DNA of 64,000 nucleotides, from positions 197,010 to 261,009 of the forward strand of contig CP070671.1 of NCBI GenBank assembly GCA_020351875.1. Direction: 5' to 3'. The stretch comes from Chromatiales bacterium (lineage in GTDB: Bacteria > Pseudomonadota > Gammaproteobacteria > Steroidobacterales > GCA-2729495). The position numbers and the translations under genes were made by a program. Under the pieces are notes generated by a model that ran no database searches, had not been told where the DNA came from, and saw only the letters and a list, made by a program, of their open reading frames with translations. Shown piece after piece: positions 51,177 to 60,816 of this stretch (position 1 is the first letter of the stretch; each line of letters begins with the position of its first letter).

Positions 51177-52739
51177 GTGACACAACATGTGCGATTCTCC
51201 ATCACGATCGCCTTGATCGTGGCGCTCGGCGGATTCCTGATGGGCTTTGACGCTTCCGTTATCTCGGGCGTCGTCAGCTTCATCGAGACCGAGTTCGAGC
51301 TGTCCAAGCTGGAACTCGGCTGGACCGTGTCATCGCTGGCGTTCACGGCGACGTTGGCGATGATGGTGGCGGGTCCAATCAGTGATCGCATCGGTCGACG
51401 CTCCGTATTGACCGTTGCAGCCGTGCTGTTCGCGATATCGGCGATCCTGTCGGCCGTTGCACCAACGTTTGCGCTCTTGGTGATCGCGCGCATGATCGGT
51501 GGCCTCGGCGTCGGCGCCGCCCTGATCATCGCACCCATGTACATTGCCGAGATCGCGCCGGCAGAGACCCGGGGCCGTTTGGTTTCCTTCAACCAGCTGA
51601 ATATCGTCATCGGGATCTCGGCGGCATTCTTCAGCAACTACCTGATTCTCACGCTCGGTGAATCCGACCTCGCCTGGGCGGCGCTGCTTCGCCTTGGCGA
51701 ATGGAATTGGCGCTGGATGCTCGGTGTCGAAGCCCTGCCAGCGGTGTTGTATTTCCTTGCCTTATTGCTCGTGCCAGAGAGTCCGCGCTGGCTCGCGATG
51801 CAGGGCAATGACAGCGCAGCCCTGGCGGTGCTTGAAAAGGTCAGCGGCCCTGACAAGGCCGCCGCCGAACTAAGGGAGGTGCGCAAGAGCCTCGATGAAG
51901 AGTCCGGGCGCGCGAAGGCATCTCTCCGCGATCTGTTTCATCCGTCCATGAAACTGGTGCTCACGATCGGGGTATCGGTGGGCATTCTGCAACAGATCAC
52001 GGGCATCAACTCGGTGCTGTTCTACTCGCCAATGATCTTCCAGCGCACCGGCATAGGTACCGACGCCGCATTCATGCAGGCGGTCATCGTCGGTCTGGTC
52101 AATCTCGTGTTTACGCTCGTGGCAATCGCACTGGTCGACCGGCTGGGGCGGCGGCCGCTGCTGGGTTTCGGTTTAACCGGGATCGCGGTTGGCATGTTGA
52201 CGCTGGCCTACGGCTTCGGTACGGAGACCTACACGCTTGACCGGGCCGCGATCGATGCATTACCGGTCGAGATAGATCGGGCGCAGATTGCCACCGTTGT
52301 CGACGAGACATTCCAGAGCGACGTCGAGTTTCGCGACACGGTCTCGTCCGCGATCGGCCCAGAAAATTACAGCAAGCATGAATCTGCCCTGGTCAATAGC
52401 GCGATTGACGTGAATTCCGCGTTGGTCCTCGTCGGGATTCTCGGGTTTATCGCCAGTTTCGCAGTCTCGATTGGTCCAGTCATGTGGGTGCTGTTCTCCG
52501 AGTTGTTCCCCAACCGGGTGCGCGGTATGGCGATTTCGTTTGTCGGGCTCATCAACTCGACGGTCGCCTTTCTGGTTCAGCTCGTGTTCCCATGGGAGCT
52601 GGAGAATCTGGGCAACACCAACACTTTCCTGATCTACGGGATCACTGCAGTCGTTGGCATGGTCTTCGTCATGCGCATACTCCCGGAAACCCGCGGCCGC
52701 TCGCTGGAAGAGCTGGAGCGCGAGCTGGTCAGGGGCTGA
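51177..52739 (+). CDS. Sugar porter family MFS transporter
   Basis: 520 residues starting at GTG 51177. The sugar-porter signatures are all present: GFDASVISG in helix 1, ISDRIGRRSV after helix 2, PESPRWL after helix 6, GINSVLFYSP in helix 7 and PETRGRSLEE after helix 12. A hydrophilic insertion of about 60 residues lies between helices 9 and 10. It probably imports a hexose or short glucoside with H+ or Na+. Its 17-base distance from GH3 implies one operon under the 48891 operator. Confidence 0.94.
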   Translation: MTQHVRFSITIALIVALGGFLMGFDASVISGVVSFIETEFELSKLELGWTVSSLAFTATLAMMVAGPISDRIGRRSVLTVAAVLFAISAILSAVAPTFALLVIARMIGGLGVGAALIIAPMYIAEIAPAETRGRLVSFNQLNIVIGISAAFFSNYLILTLGESDLAWAALLRLGEWNWRWMLGVEALPAVLYFLALLLVPESPRWLAMQGNDSAALAVLEKVSGPDKAAAELREVRKSLDEESGRAKASLRDLFHPSMKLVLTIGVSVGILQQITGINSVLFYSPMIFQRTGIGTDAAFMQAVIVGLVNLVFTLVAIALVDRLGRRPLLGFGLTGIAVGMLTLAYGFGTETYTLDRAAIDALPVEIDRAQIATVVDETFQSDVEFRDTVSSAIGPENYSKHESALVNSAIDVNSALVLVGILGFIASFAVSIGPVMWVLFSELFPNRVRGMAISFVGLINSTVAFLVQLVFPWELENLGNTNTFLIYGITAVVGMVFVMRILPETRGRSLEELERELVRG

Positions 52740-52860
52740 CTTAACTAGTACGCCTCGATTCGATGATCGCCTTAGTCCGCTTGGTGGAATGGGGTATTGG
52801 CGCGGCGCTGGCTTTGGTTGCCGGTGGAAGTGGGTGCCGGCTAGTGCCCAGGACATGGTT

Positions 52861-52876
52861 TGACAGAATGCTGTCA
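52861..52876. promoter_or_regulatory. Imperfect operator-like palindrome, half-sites 6 bp apart
   Basis: TGACAGAATGCTGTCA carries both TGACA and TGTCA half-sites of the local LacI-type operator, but spaced six rather than four bases. It lies 150 bases upstream of the good copy at 53013, a distance compatible with looping. It may be non-functional. Confidence 0.35.
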
Positions 52877-53012
52877 CACGGATAGCCGCACCCTGCGGCG
52901 ATCAATGCGCTAACGGAAATGCGGCGCGACCAATCGCGAAATGCCATTGGAAACCGTGCGCTTGCCGCATTAATCTCAACCGCCTGACTCTTGGCAGTAG
53001 CATGTTGTCAAA

Positions 53013-53028
53013 TTGACAACGCTGTCAT
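53013..53028. promoter_or_regulatory. LacI-type operator TTGACAACGCTGTCAT
   Basis: Fifteen of sixteen bases fit TTGACAnCGnTGTCAA. It lies 126 bases upstream of the chosen GH16 start, in the promoter region, and is preceded by a further TTGTCAAA half-site-like stretch. Confidence 0.8.
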
Positions 53029-53153
53029 TCTTTGTTACTGATTGGTGTCGAGGCGGGCAGCGTGGCCAAAGCTCACCGTTTGCTTTCGCAGCACTCAAAA
53101 ACTCGATGAGGATGGCCCGGCGTCAGAAGAAAAAGAATCCAGAGAAAACGTCC

Positions 53154-56100
53154 ATGCTTCCGATATCTTTCCTGCGCCTGATCCGCATCGCATTCGTTCT
53201 CTTTCTGGGCGCCACTTTGGCGGCCTGTGGCTCGGGAAGTGGCAAGGACAGTATTCCGGGTGACCCTGTTCCCGGGTTCCAGCTGATTTTCGCCGATGAG
53301 TTCGACCAGAATTCCCCACCCGATCCGGCGATCTGGAACATCGAAACTGGCTATGGCCCCGATAACGACGGCTGGGGCAACAACGAATGGCAACTCTACA
53401 CCGACGAGCCTGAAAACGTCCGCGTCGAGGACGGTTACCTGGTCATCCAGGCGCGGTGTCCCGTGGAGCCCTGCGGTGTGCGCGACGGCACAATCACGTC
53501 GGCAAGAATCAACACGCAGGACAAGTTCGAGTTCAAGTACGGCAAGGTCGTCGCGCGCATCAAGCCGCCCGTCGGCGAAGGCACCTGGCCGGCGTTCTGG
53601 TCCCTCGGCGCGAACTTCCCCGAAATCGGCTGGCCGCGGTCGGGTGAAATCGATTTCATGGAGATGTTTCAAGGCCGCTCCAACGAAAGAACAACGCACA
53701 CCGCCATGCACTGGTGCGACCAGACTATTCAGGCGCCCGCAACCTGTGCGGCCCCCGAAGGCCGGGATCTCGAAACCCAGAATCTGGCTTTTCCCGACTC
53801 GCTCGGCGACGATTTTCATGTCTGGGAAGTGGAATGGGATGCGGACCGGATCATCGGCAGGATTGACGGCATACCTTACTTCGATTTCGATATCGATCCC
53901 GAGGTGATGGAAGAATTCCGCAGGGAGTTCTTCATGATTTTGAATATCGCAACGGGCGGTGATCTCGGCAGCAATGGCCAGCCGCCCAGTGGCAATGAGG
54001 TCTGGCCGCAGACGATGCTGGTCGACTACGTCAGGGTCTACCAGAAAATCGACGGGGACGACGACGGCGAAGGCGGCGACACCACGCCGCCGACACTCAC
54101 CGACGTGACCATCGGCTCGAACAATGCCGACCGGAGCGTTGCCACGACGGGCGACGCCGTCATCGTGGCCTTCACCGCCGACGAGCCTATCGCGACACCC
54201 ACGGTCACCATTGGCGGCATTGCCGCCGACAGCGTCAATGGCCTCGGTACCGACTGGCAGGCGAGCCGCGCGCTGACCGCTGCCGATGCCGACGGCGTCA
54301 TACCGTTCACGATCGAATTCCTCGATCTCGCGAGCAATCCTGGCGTACCCGTGACCACGAGCACGGACGGGAGCAGCGTGACCCTGGATACCACTGCGCC
54401 CACCGTGGCGATCGAGGGCGCGCCGGCCGCATTCGTCTCGCTCGATCCGTTTCCCGTGACCTTCCAGTTCAGCGAGCCAGTCACCGGCTTCGACGCGGAC
54501 GACATCGACGTGACGAACGGCGCTGCCGGGAACTTTGCAGGCAGCGGTGCCACTTACACGGCGGACATCACGCCCAGCGGCGTCGGCACCCTGGTCATCG
54601 GTGTCGCCGCGGGCTCTGCGGTAGACGCGGTAGGACTTCCGAACGAGGCGGCAGCCGATGTGCTCGTCACGAGCGGCCTGGATGATCCAAACGCGCCGCT
54701 ACTCACGACCGTCAGCATCGCGAGTAGCAACGCCAACTCCGGCTTCGCGCGTACCGGCGATGTTGTGACAATCAACATGATCGCCAGCGAACCCATCACG
54801 CAGCCGACGGTCACCATCGGCGGCGCACCGGCGGATCTCGTGAGCGGCGCTCTTACCAACTGGTCGGCCACCCGGACGACACTCGCCACCGACCCGGAAG
54901 GTGAGGTCGCGTTCGCGATCAGCGACTTCCAGGCGGTCGACGACGGGACGCCAGGGTTTCAGACTACGGTCACGACCGACGGCTCGTCCGTGATCTTCGA
55001 TGTGACCCCGCCGACGCTCTCCATCGAGGGTCTGCCATCGGGGACCATCCAGTTCCTGGACCCGATTGCGGTGACTTTCCAGTTCGACGAGGACGTCATC
55101 GGCTTCGACGAGGGCGACATCCAGGTGACCAACGGCACGGTCGGCGCCTTCGCCGGCGTCGATGCGGCCACCTACACGGCTGACATCACGCCGGACGGTG
55201 CCGGCGATCTCACCGTCTCCGTGGCTGCCGCTGCCGCCACTGACGGGGCGGGCAACGCCAGCGCTGGCGCGTCCGAAACGAGGGCCGTCGACGCGCAGGC
55301 CTGGCGGCTGATCTGGTCTGACGACTTCGACGGCGCCGGCCTCGACACCGGGAACTGGACGGCCCGGACCGATGCCGACTGTCCCCCACCCTGTGACGGC
55401 GTTCAGTCCTACCTGGGCGAACGCGTGACGGTCGCCGGCGGCGTGCTCACCATCGAAGCCCGCGACGAAGGCGGCTCCGTTTACACGTCGGGCCTGATCG
55501 ATACCCGCGGGAAGCTGGAGCGCACGTTCGGACGTGTCGAGATCGACGCGAGAATGCCCGGCACGCTGGGAACGCTGCCTTCACTGTGGCTGCTGCCGGC
55601 GAATGAGGCCTACGGTCCGTGGCCCCAGTCCGGGGAAATCGACATTGTCAATGCCCCGAATCTCTTCCCGGGCAACAACACTCTGGAGCACGCGCTGCGC
55701 TATGGCCTGCCGCAGCCGGAGGAAACCGTGACGACGGCGAACTCTGTCGCACCGGGTTTGCCGACGCTCGACTTCATCCAGTACGCCATTGAATGGGAGG
55801 GCGGCGAGATCCGGTGGTTCGTGAACGACGTTCACGTGGCGACGCAGGTCCAGGACAACTGGTACGCGTTCTTCGAAGATAACGATGGCGTATACACGCT
55901 GGGGGCGGACGCAGAGCCGTTCGACCAGGATTTCTATCTGCTGATCGGTCTGCCTATTGGCAGCAATGCGGGTGGCGCGTCCACCTTCCCGCAATCGCTC
56001 GTGATCGACGCGGTGCGCGTTTATGAGTGTGCCAACCCGGTGGATCCGGCACTCGGCACCGGCTGCAGTACCGGCACCGGCGTGCCGCCGGTGGATGCGC

Positions 56101-57365
56101 CGGGTGCGCCGTATTCCGAGATGCTGGAGATCTATACCGATGCGCCGGCCGTGCTGGATTTCGAGGAGCCGCTCGGCGCGACGGAGACGGCGGCGCTGAA
56201 TCCCTTTACCTTTGCTGACGACCCGGGCGTCGTTGTCACCAGCACGATAGATGCCACGGACGGCAGCAATACCGTCTGGAATGCTGATATCCAGGCCCTT
56301 AGCGGCAACGGCGCTGTCATCATGGGCGCGGAAGGGACAGATCCCAGTGCGTCATCGCGCTGGTTCGACCTTTCAGGTGGCGGAACCGCCGGCGAATTGT
56401 TGTTCAGGATGCGCGTCAATTCGGCCACTGGCGATCCGCAGCTGGAAGCCGGACTCATTGAAAGGGGCGGGCGCGACGGGACTGTCCCGCTGACCTTCGT
56501 GGCCGATGGCCAGTGGCGCAATTTCTCGGTCAAGCTCGCGGACGTCGTGCAGGCTTCGGGCCTCGATCTCGCCAACGTGTTCGGCACAGTTGTCGGGGTG
56601 GCCGGCGGCGGCAGCGTGAATCTGGATCTCGACGATATCGAGATCAGGGTCACGTGTCGCGACGAGGGCGGCTGCCAGGCGACGCCGCGGATCCCGGGTC
56701 AGGCACCGACCCTGGAGTATTCACAGGACTTCGAGGCGCTGGACCAAGCGGCTCCGGATGCGCTCGCCAATGACGGCTTCGTGTTCTTCGCCGACGTGTG
56801 GCTCGGCGACGTGGGCACAGGTGCGTTCCAGTACCAGTATGGCCCGGGGCCCGCGCCCAATGGTGGTGCAGGTTTCTCAGCCATCGCCAGCGGCGAAGGC
56901 GGCCCTGACCAGGGCGCCCAGTACCTGAACGTCTACAGCGATTACGGCAACGCGGATCACGGGAATGGGCTGACCATCAACACGTCGGTGTTCCAGGAAC
57001 CCCGGGACCTGAATAATCGCATCATCGCCGCCGATATCCCGTCGTGCTGGACCATGACCTTTGACTACAAGTCGCCCTTCGAGAACGGCATTGCCGACCC
57101 CGAGTCAAACGCAACGGCCAATGCATTCTTCGTCACGCTCGATCCGAACGCCGGTTTCGCGACGACGAATGACATCAGGTTCGATACGACCGGAGCCAGC
57201 AACACGGACTGGGCGAGCGGCAGCATCAGTATCGACTTATCCGATCCACTGCTGGTCGACCAGATACTGCAGTTCGGATTCAATACGACGGCAACCAACT
57301 TCGAAGATTCCGGCGTCTACTATGACAACATCGAAGTGACATCGATTCCGGGATCATGTCCTTAG
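53154..57365 (+). CDS. Multidomain GH16 lipoprotein with a second, acid/base-deficient GH16 domain
   Basis: The ATG at 53154 starts a lipoprotein signal (MLPISFLRLIRIAFVLFLGA, then TLAAC), giving 1403 residues; earlier in-frame starts run into the operator. Domain order: GH16-A (about 40-305) with complete motif GEIDFMEM (E165, D167, E170); two Ig-like repeats of about 190 residues each, both with VTFQF and YTADITP text; GH16-B (about 720-965) with GEIDIVNA, where E828 and D830 remain but acid/base Glu is N833; then two carbohydrate-binding-like beta-sandwiches. GH16-A should cut beta-1,3-glucan outside the cytoplasm. GH16-B is probably a glucan-binding pseudoenzyme. Its promoter carries the 53013 operator. 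Confidence 0.9.
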   Translation: MLPISFLRLIRIAFVLFLGATLAACGSGSGKDSIPGDPVPGFQLIFADEFDQNSPPDPAIWNIETGYGPDNDGWGNNEWQLYTDEPENVRVEDGYLVIQARCPVEPCGVRDGTITSARINTQDKFEFKYGKVVARIKPPVGEGTWPAFWSLGANFPEIGWPRSGEIDFMEMFQGRSNERTTHTAMHWCDQTIQAPATCAAPEGRDLETQNLAFPDSLGDDFHVWEVEWDADRIIGRIDGIPYFDFDIDPEVMEEFRREFFMILNIATGGDLGSNGQPPSGNEVWPQTMLVDYVRVYQKIDGDDDGEGGDTTPPTLTDVTIGSNNADRSVATTGDAVIVAFTADEPIATPTVTIGGIAADSVNGLGTDWQASRALTAADADGVIPFTIEFLDLASNPGVPVTTSTDGSSVTLDTTAPTVAIEGAPAAFVSLDPFPVTFQFSEPVTGFDADDIDVTNGAAGNFAGSGATYTADITPSGVGTLVIGVAAGSAVDAVGLPNEAAADVLVTSGLDDPNAPLLTTVSIASSNANSGFARTGDVVTINMIASEPITQPTVTIGGAPADLVSGALTNWSATRTTLATDPEGEVAFAISDFQAVDDGTPGFQTTVTTDGSSVIFDVTPPTLSIEGLPSGTIQFLDPIAVTFQFDEDVIGFDEGDIQVTNGTVGAFAGVDAATYTADITPDGAGDLTVSVAAAAATDGAGNASAGASETRAVDAQAWRLIWSDDFDGAGLDTGNWTARTDADCPPPCDGVQSYLGERVTVAGGVLTIEARDEGGSVYTSGLIDTRGKLERTFGRVEIDARMPGTLGTLPSLWLLPANEAYGPWPQSGEIDIVNAPNLFPGNNTLEHALRYGLPQPEETVTTANSVAPGLPTLDFIQYAIEWEGGEIRWFVNDVHVATQVQDNWYAFFEDNDGVYTLGADAEPFDQDFYLLIGLPIGSNAGGASTFPQSLVIDAVRVYECANPVDPALGTGCSTGTGVPPVDAPGAPYSEMLEIYTDAPAVLDFEEPLGATETAALNPFTFADDPGVVVTSTIDATDGSNTVWNADIQALSGNGAVIMGAEGTDPSASSRWFDLSGGGTAGELLFRMRVNSATGDPQLEAGLIERGGRDGTVPLTFVADGQWRNFSVKLADVVQASGLDLANVFGTVVGVAGGGSVNLDLDDIEIRVTCRDEGGCQATPRIPGQAPTLEYSQDFEALDQAAPDALANDGFVFFADVWLGDVGTGAFQYQYGPGPAPNGGAGFSAIASGEGGPDQGAQYLNVYSDYGNADHGNGLTINTSVFQEPRDLNNRIIAADIPSCWTMTFDYKSPFENGIADPESNATANAFFVTLDPNAGFATTNDIRFDTTGASNTDWASGSISIDLSDPLLVDQILQFGFNTTATNFEDSGVYYDNIEVTSIPGSCP

Positions 57366-57550
57366 TGCCTTCGGCGTGCTGGACAAGCTTGTGTTGACTT
57401 GCAGGGTCTCTAACTGGATGGCCTGCATTGATGACACCGCGATTAGCGTGTCCGGTGGTCCATGAGTTGAGTCGTGGAGTCGGGGGGCTTTCAATGAATC
57501 GCATGCATGCTTGAATTTTTCGGGTAAGTGCGCCAACGTGTGTGCACTAA

Positions 57551-57566
57551 TCGAAAACGCTATCAA
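57551..57566. promoter_or_regulatory. Degenerate LacI-type operator TCGAAAACGCTATCAA
   Basis: Thirteen of sixteen bases match the 53013 copy, including ACGCT at the centre and TCAA at the end. It lies 54 bases upstream of the glycosidase-barrel start and directly before an A-rich leader. It is the weakest of the four copies. Confidence 0.5.
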
Positions 57567-57619
57567 AGAAAAAGTCCCAAATAAAAAAACAAAAGATCTC
57601 AAAAAAAAGGGTGGTCGCT
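57567..57619 (+). promoter_or_regulatory. A-rich leader before the glycosidase-barrel gene
   Basis: Roughly two-thirds A in a genome of high GC, including runs of A5, A7, A4 and A8, ending in GGGTGG before the ATG at 57620. Unstructured A-rich leaders favour ribosome loading. The stretch also abuts the operator at 57551. No -10 box is clearly separable. Confidence 0.5.
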
Positions 57620-60600
57620 ATGTCGCGCTTAACTCCCAACACCTCTAGCCGGAAATTCTGTCTCGTTCTGATACTCAGCCTGGTCGCTTTGACTGTGTTG
57701 ACGGGTCAGGCTCATGCCACAGACGTGGTCACGACCTACAAAGATGAGCTCGGCTGGAAGTTGCAGGTCAACGGAGAAGACTTCTACGTCAAGGGGGTCA
57801 ACTGGGGCTACACGCCGAGAAATGAGGATTTCAACTACAACCTCTGGGGCCAACCCGCTGACCGAATCAGAAAGGTGCTCGACTACGACATGGGGCTGTT
57901 GAAAGCAGCTGGTGTCAACGCGATTCGTAGTTTCAGCATGATTCCGCCCGAGTGGATCACCTACATTTACAAAGAACACGGCATCATGACGGTCGTCAAC
58001 CCGCTGGTGGGGCGATACGGATACGAGGTTGGCGGTAGATGGGTTGAGTTTACTGATTACTCCGATCCGCTGACCCGCGCGACTCTCCTGGCCGATACCC
58101 TGGAGCTTATCGATCGATACAAGACCACGCCTGGTGTCCTGATGTTTGCCCTGGGTAACGAAAGCAACTATGGACTGTCCTGGTCGAGCTTCGAGATCGA
58201 GAATCTTCCCGAGGGCGAACAAAACACGGCGAAGGCGCGGTACCTGTACAGCCTGTTTAATGAAATCATGCAGTCGGGGAAGAGAATCGCGCCGAATCAT
58301 CCTTTCGCGGTCGTCAACGGCGATATCCAGTACATCGATCTGATCGCGGAGATCTGCACTGAAATGGATGTGCTCGGCAGTAATGTTTACCGTGGCAAGA
58401 GTTTCACGGGTCTGTGGGCCGAGGTGCAGCAGAAGCTCGATCTGCCTGTCGTCTTCTTCGAATTCGGTAGTGATGCCTATAACGCCAGGGAGCGTAAGGA
58501 GGACGAGGCGGCTCAGGCCATGATTCTGAAAGAACAGTGGCAGGAGATGTACAACAAGTCTTACGGCAACGGTGAGGAGGGCAACTCAATCGGCGGCTTC
58601 GTATTTGAGTGGCGCGATGAGTGGTGGAAGTACCTGCAGGACGAGAACCTGGACATCCACGATACCACCGCATCCTGGTCGAACCAGGCTTACATGTTCG
58701 ACTACAGTGAACGTAGAAACAACATGAACGAGGAGTGGTTTGGTATCGCCGCGCTCGGCAACGTGAACGCCGATGGCGTTTACGAGGCCAGGCCGAGGAT
58801 GGCCTATGACGTGCTCAAGGAAATGTGGCAGGTAGACCCTTACACGTCCCAGAAGACCGCCATCAACCGGGGCATCAGCGACATGGACATGGAGATCCTG
58901 GCGTTGAAGAGCGACGTACGCGCCCTGAAGGCCGAGAGCGAGGCGAGGCGGAAGACTTTGAGTTTCAACGGCGGCAGCGTCCGCCTTGAAAGTCTGGTCC
59001 AGGGCACCGAGCAGGACATTGACGAACTCGGTGATGAAGGCACGGAATTCTCTAGCGGCCAGATGGTATTCCTGGACTTCGGGTTCGCGCCGACCGAGAG
59101 AATCCAGGGTCGGAGTTCGATCAATATCCTTGGCCAGGTGGCGGATACGGAGCCGATGATCCTTCAGTACGGGCGCCGGGGCCTGCCGGTTACCGTCCTC
59201 GTCGAACGGGAAGATCCCTTCTTTTCAGAAGGGGGGGACGCAGGCGGAACCCCGACTGTGATAGTCAGAGAGGATTTCAACGACAGAGAACGAATAGAGA
59301 TCTACGACTTCGAAGCGTCATACGACGGCGATGCCTTCGACGTGAACGCCTTCTACCATACGCCGCGTTATCACTGGAAGTATGAAGGTGACTTCTTCGG
59401 CCTGGTCCGGGAGACGACCGATCTGACCAGCCCGTTTACCGGCCAGGACATCTGGAATGCCAAAGCGCCGAACGGTGTCGAATTCATCGGCGACGAAAAG
59501 CTGAATGGTATGAAACTCCTCGTGGGGGATGAAGTGTATTGGGGCGCCAACCCGAAGGCCATCCTGAAGTACAGCTTCAACCTCGCCGGAGTCGACTATA
59601 CGTTCATGCATGCTGAGGACCTGGCTCGACGTGGCGAGTCGGGGACGGCGACGGAGCCAACCGAAATCCAGACGCGCCAGACGACCCTGTATGCGGACAT
59701 CGACATTGGCGAGACCACGAGGCTCGAGCTCGGCGGCATCATGGCCAGCACCGAAAAGATTGGCGACGAGTACACAGAGGCCAAGGGCAGCAGAGTGAAA
59801 GTCGACGACATTGAGTTCGAGGATACGCTGGGCTTCAAGGGGAAACTGAGCTTCGACCTGCTGGATACCAGGTCTTACCTGTCCGTCCAGTACGCGGGCC
59901 TGGTAGCGGATGGCGGCGACCCGCTGAAGGAATTTGGTACGAAACTGCCGATTTCCGGGCTTGGCAACAAGAGGGTGTTCGAAGCCGGGTCCCAGATGAA
60001 TTTTGGTGACTTCATGCTTTTCCCGCGCTTCCTGTGGCGTGACAACCTCGTCGATGCGGGTCCCAGCATCGATTCGGAAATAAGCGATGGGGATGTGTTC
60101 CTGGGCATACAACCGCGCAACCGCGACGATGATGCCTTTGCCGTCCTCGACAATCGTGAAGCGACATCCTACGAGCTGTTCCTGACCTATGATCCGACGG
60201 GCGCCACGCCCTTCTACAAGTGGGACAACGACGTTCGCGAGGATGCGTCCTTCGCCTTCAACATTGGTGCCGTCTATACGGAACAATCGTCGGATACGGA
60301 CTCCTATCAGTTCTTCTTTGAGCCAACAGGAGAGAACGCGGCGTTTGGCGTGGGCCTGCCAGATACTGACGTCTGGGAGGTGTCGAGCCGAATGGTTTTC
60401 GTGCCGGGCTTCGATACCCGGTTGATCCTGAATCTGCTGTACGGGAACAACCAGTCCACCGGTGACCCGGAAGGCGGCAAGCGGCAGTACTACGAAATGG
60501 ATTTCACGTTCATGCGCGGGCGGCACGTGTTATCCGGTTATCTCTGGAAGGATGCGTGGGGACCATATGACTTCCAGCGGCAGTTCAATCTCACCTTCCC

Positions 60601-60784
60601 GTACCAGGTGCAGCTGGATTATTCGATCCTGCTGGATGAATTGTTCGACCAGGATTGGTCTACGCAGATCGGCCTCAAAACGCTGTTCCGGACCTTCGAT
60701 GAGGATTCGCCCGAGCAGGAGTACCAGGACGGCGAAAACGACTGGCGATTCCTGACCTCCCTTTACATCAACTTCGTATTCTAG
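57620..60784 (+). CDS. Clan GH-A glycosidase fused to an outer-membrane beta-barrel
   Basis: 1054 residues from the ATG at 57620. Signal peptide (FCLVLILSLVALTVLTGQAHA). Residues about 35-405 form a GH-A TIM barrel like GH2/GH72-type enzymes: FYVKGVNWGY, acid/base E181 in LGNESNYG, nucleophile E281 in VVFFEFGSD. Residues about 410-440 are a short coiled coil (MEILALKSDVRALKAESEAR). From about 450 the sequence alternates polar and hydrophobic residues with aromatic girdles (YADIDIGETTRLELGGIMA; YEMDFTF) and ends in SLYINFVF, a C-terminal Phe recognised by the BAM complex. It is thus a glycosidase tethered by its own barrel. Substrate, by context, is beta-glucan. The lipoprotein gene follows after 32 bases. 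Confidence 0.82.
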   Translation: MSRLTPNTSSRKFCLVLILSLVALTVLTGQAHATDVVTTYKDELGWKLQVNGEDFYVKGVNWGYTPRNEDFNYNLWGQPADRIRKVLDYDMGLLKAAGVNAIRSFSMIPPEWITYIYKEHGIMTVVNPLVGRYGYEVGGRWVEFTDYSDPLTRATLLADTLELIDRYKTTPGVLMFALGNESNYGLSWSSFEIENLPEGEQNTAKARYLYSLFNEIMQSGKRIAPNHPFAVVNGDIQYIDLIAEICTEMDVLGSNVYRGKSFTGLWAEVQQKLDLPVVFFEFGSDAYNARERKEDEAAQAMILKEQWQEMYNKSYGNGEEGNSIGGFVFEWRDEWWKYLQDENLDIHDTTASWSNQAYMFDYSERRNNMNEEWFGIAALGNVNADGVYEARPRMAYDVLKEMWQVDPYTSQKTAINRGISDMDMEILALKSDVRALKAESEARRKTLSFNGGSVRLESLVQGTEQDIDELGDEGTEFSSGQMVFLDFGFAPTERIQGRSSINILGQVADTEPMILQYGRRGLPVTVLVEREDPFFSEGGDAGGTPTVIVREDFNDRERIEIYDFEASYDGDAFDVNAFYHTPRYHWKYEGDFFGLVRETTDLTSPFTGQDIWNAKAPNGVEFIGDEKLNGMKLLVGDEVYWGANPKAILKYSFNLAGVDYTFMHAEDLARRGESGTATEPTEIQTRQTTLYADIDIGETTRLELGGIMASTEKIGDEYTEAKGSRVKVDDIEFEDTLGFKGKLSFDLLDTRSYLSVQYAGLVADGGDPLKEFGTKLPISGLGNKRVFEAGSQMNFGDFMLFPRFLWRDNLVDAGPSIDSEISDGDVFLGIQPRNRDDDAFAVLDNREATSYELFLTYDPTGATPFYKWDNDVREDASFAFNIGAVYTEQSSDTDSYQFFFEPTGENAAFGVGLPDTDVWEVSSRMVFVPGFDTRLILNLLYGNNQSTGDPEGGKRQYYEMDFTFMRGRHVLSGYLWKDAWGPYDFQRQFNLTFPYQVQLDYSILLDELFDQDWSTQIGLKTLFRTFDEDSPEQEYQDGENDWRFLTSLYINFVF

Positions 60785-60816
60785 TGAATGAATATGCAGT
60801 CGGAGGGACGGAGACT

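Larger units (their letters stand above)
52740..53153. other. Regulatory spacer between the sugar porter and the large GH16 gene
   Basis: About 410 bases without a supported gene. A minus-strand frame (52741-52947) and a short plus-strand helical frame near 52905-52985 show no family signature. It holds the operator at 53013 and a looser palindrome TGACAGAATGCTGTCA at 52861-52876, whose half-sites match the operator but are two bases further apart. The open frame over the GH16 gene extends to 53013, but its first codons overlap the operator and are not translated in this model. Confidence 0.6.

Noticed and set aside
52741-52947. 68-codon minus-strand frame in the regulatory spacer
   Set aside because: No ribosome site, no recognisable family, and it overlaps the operator-like palindrome at 52861.
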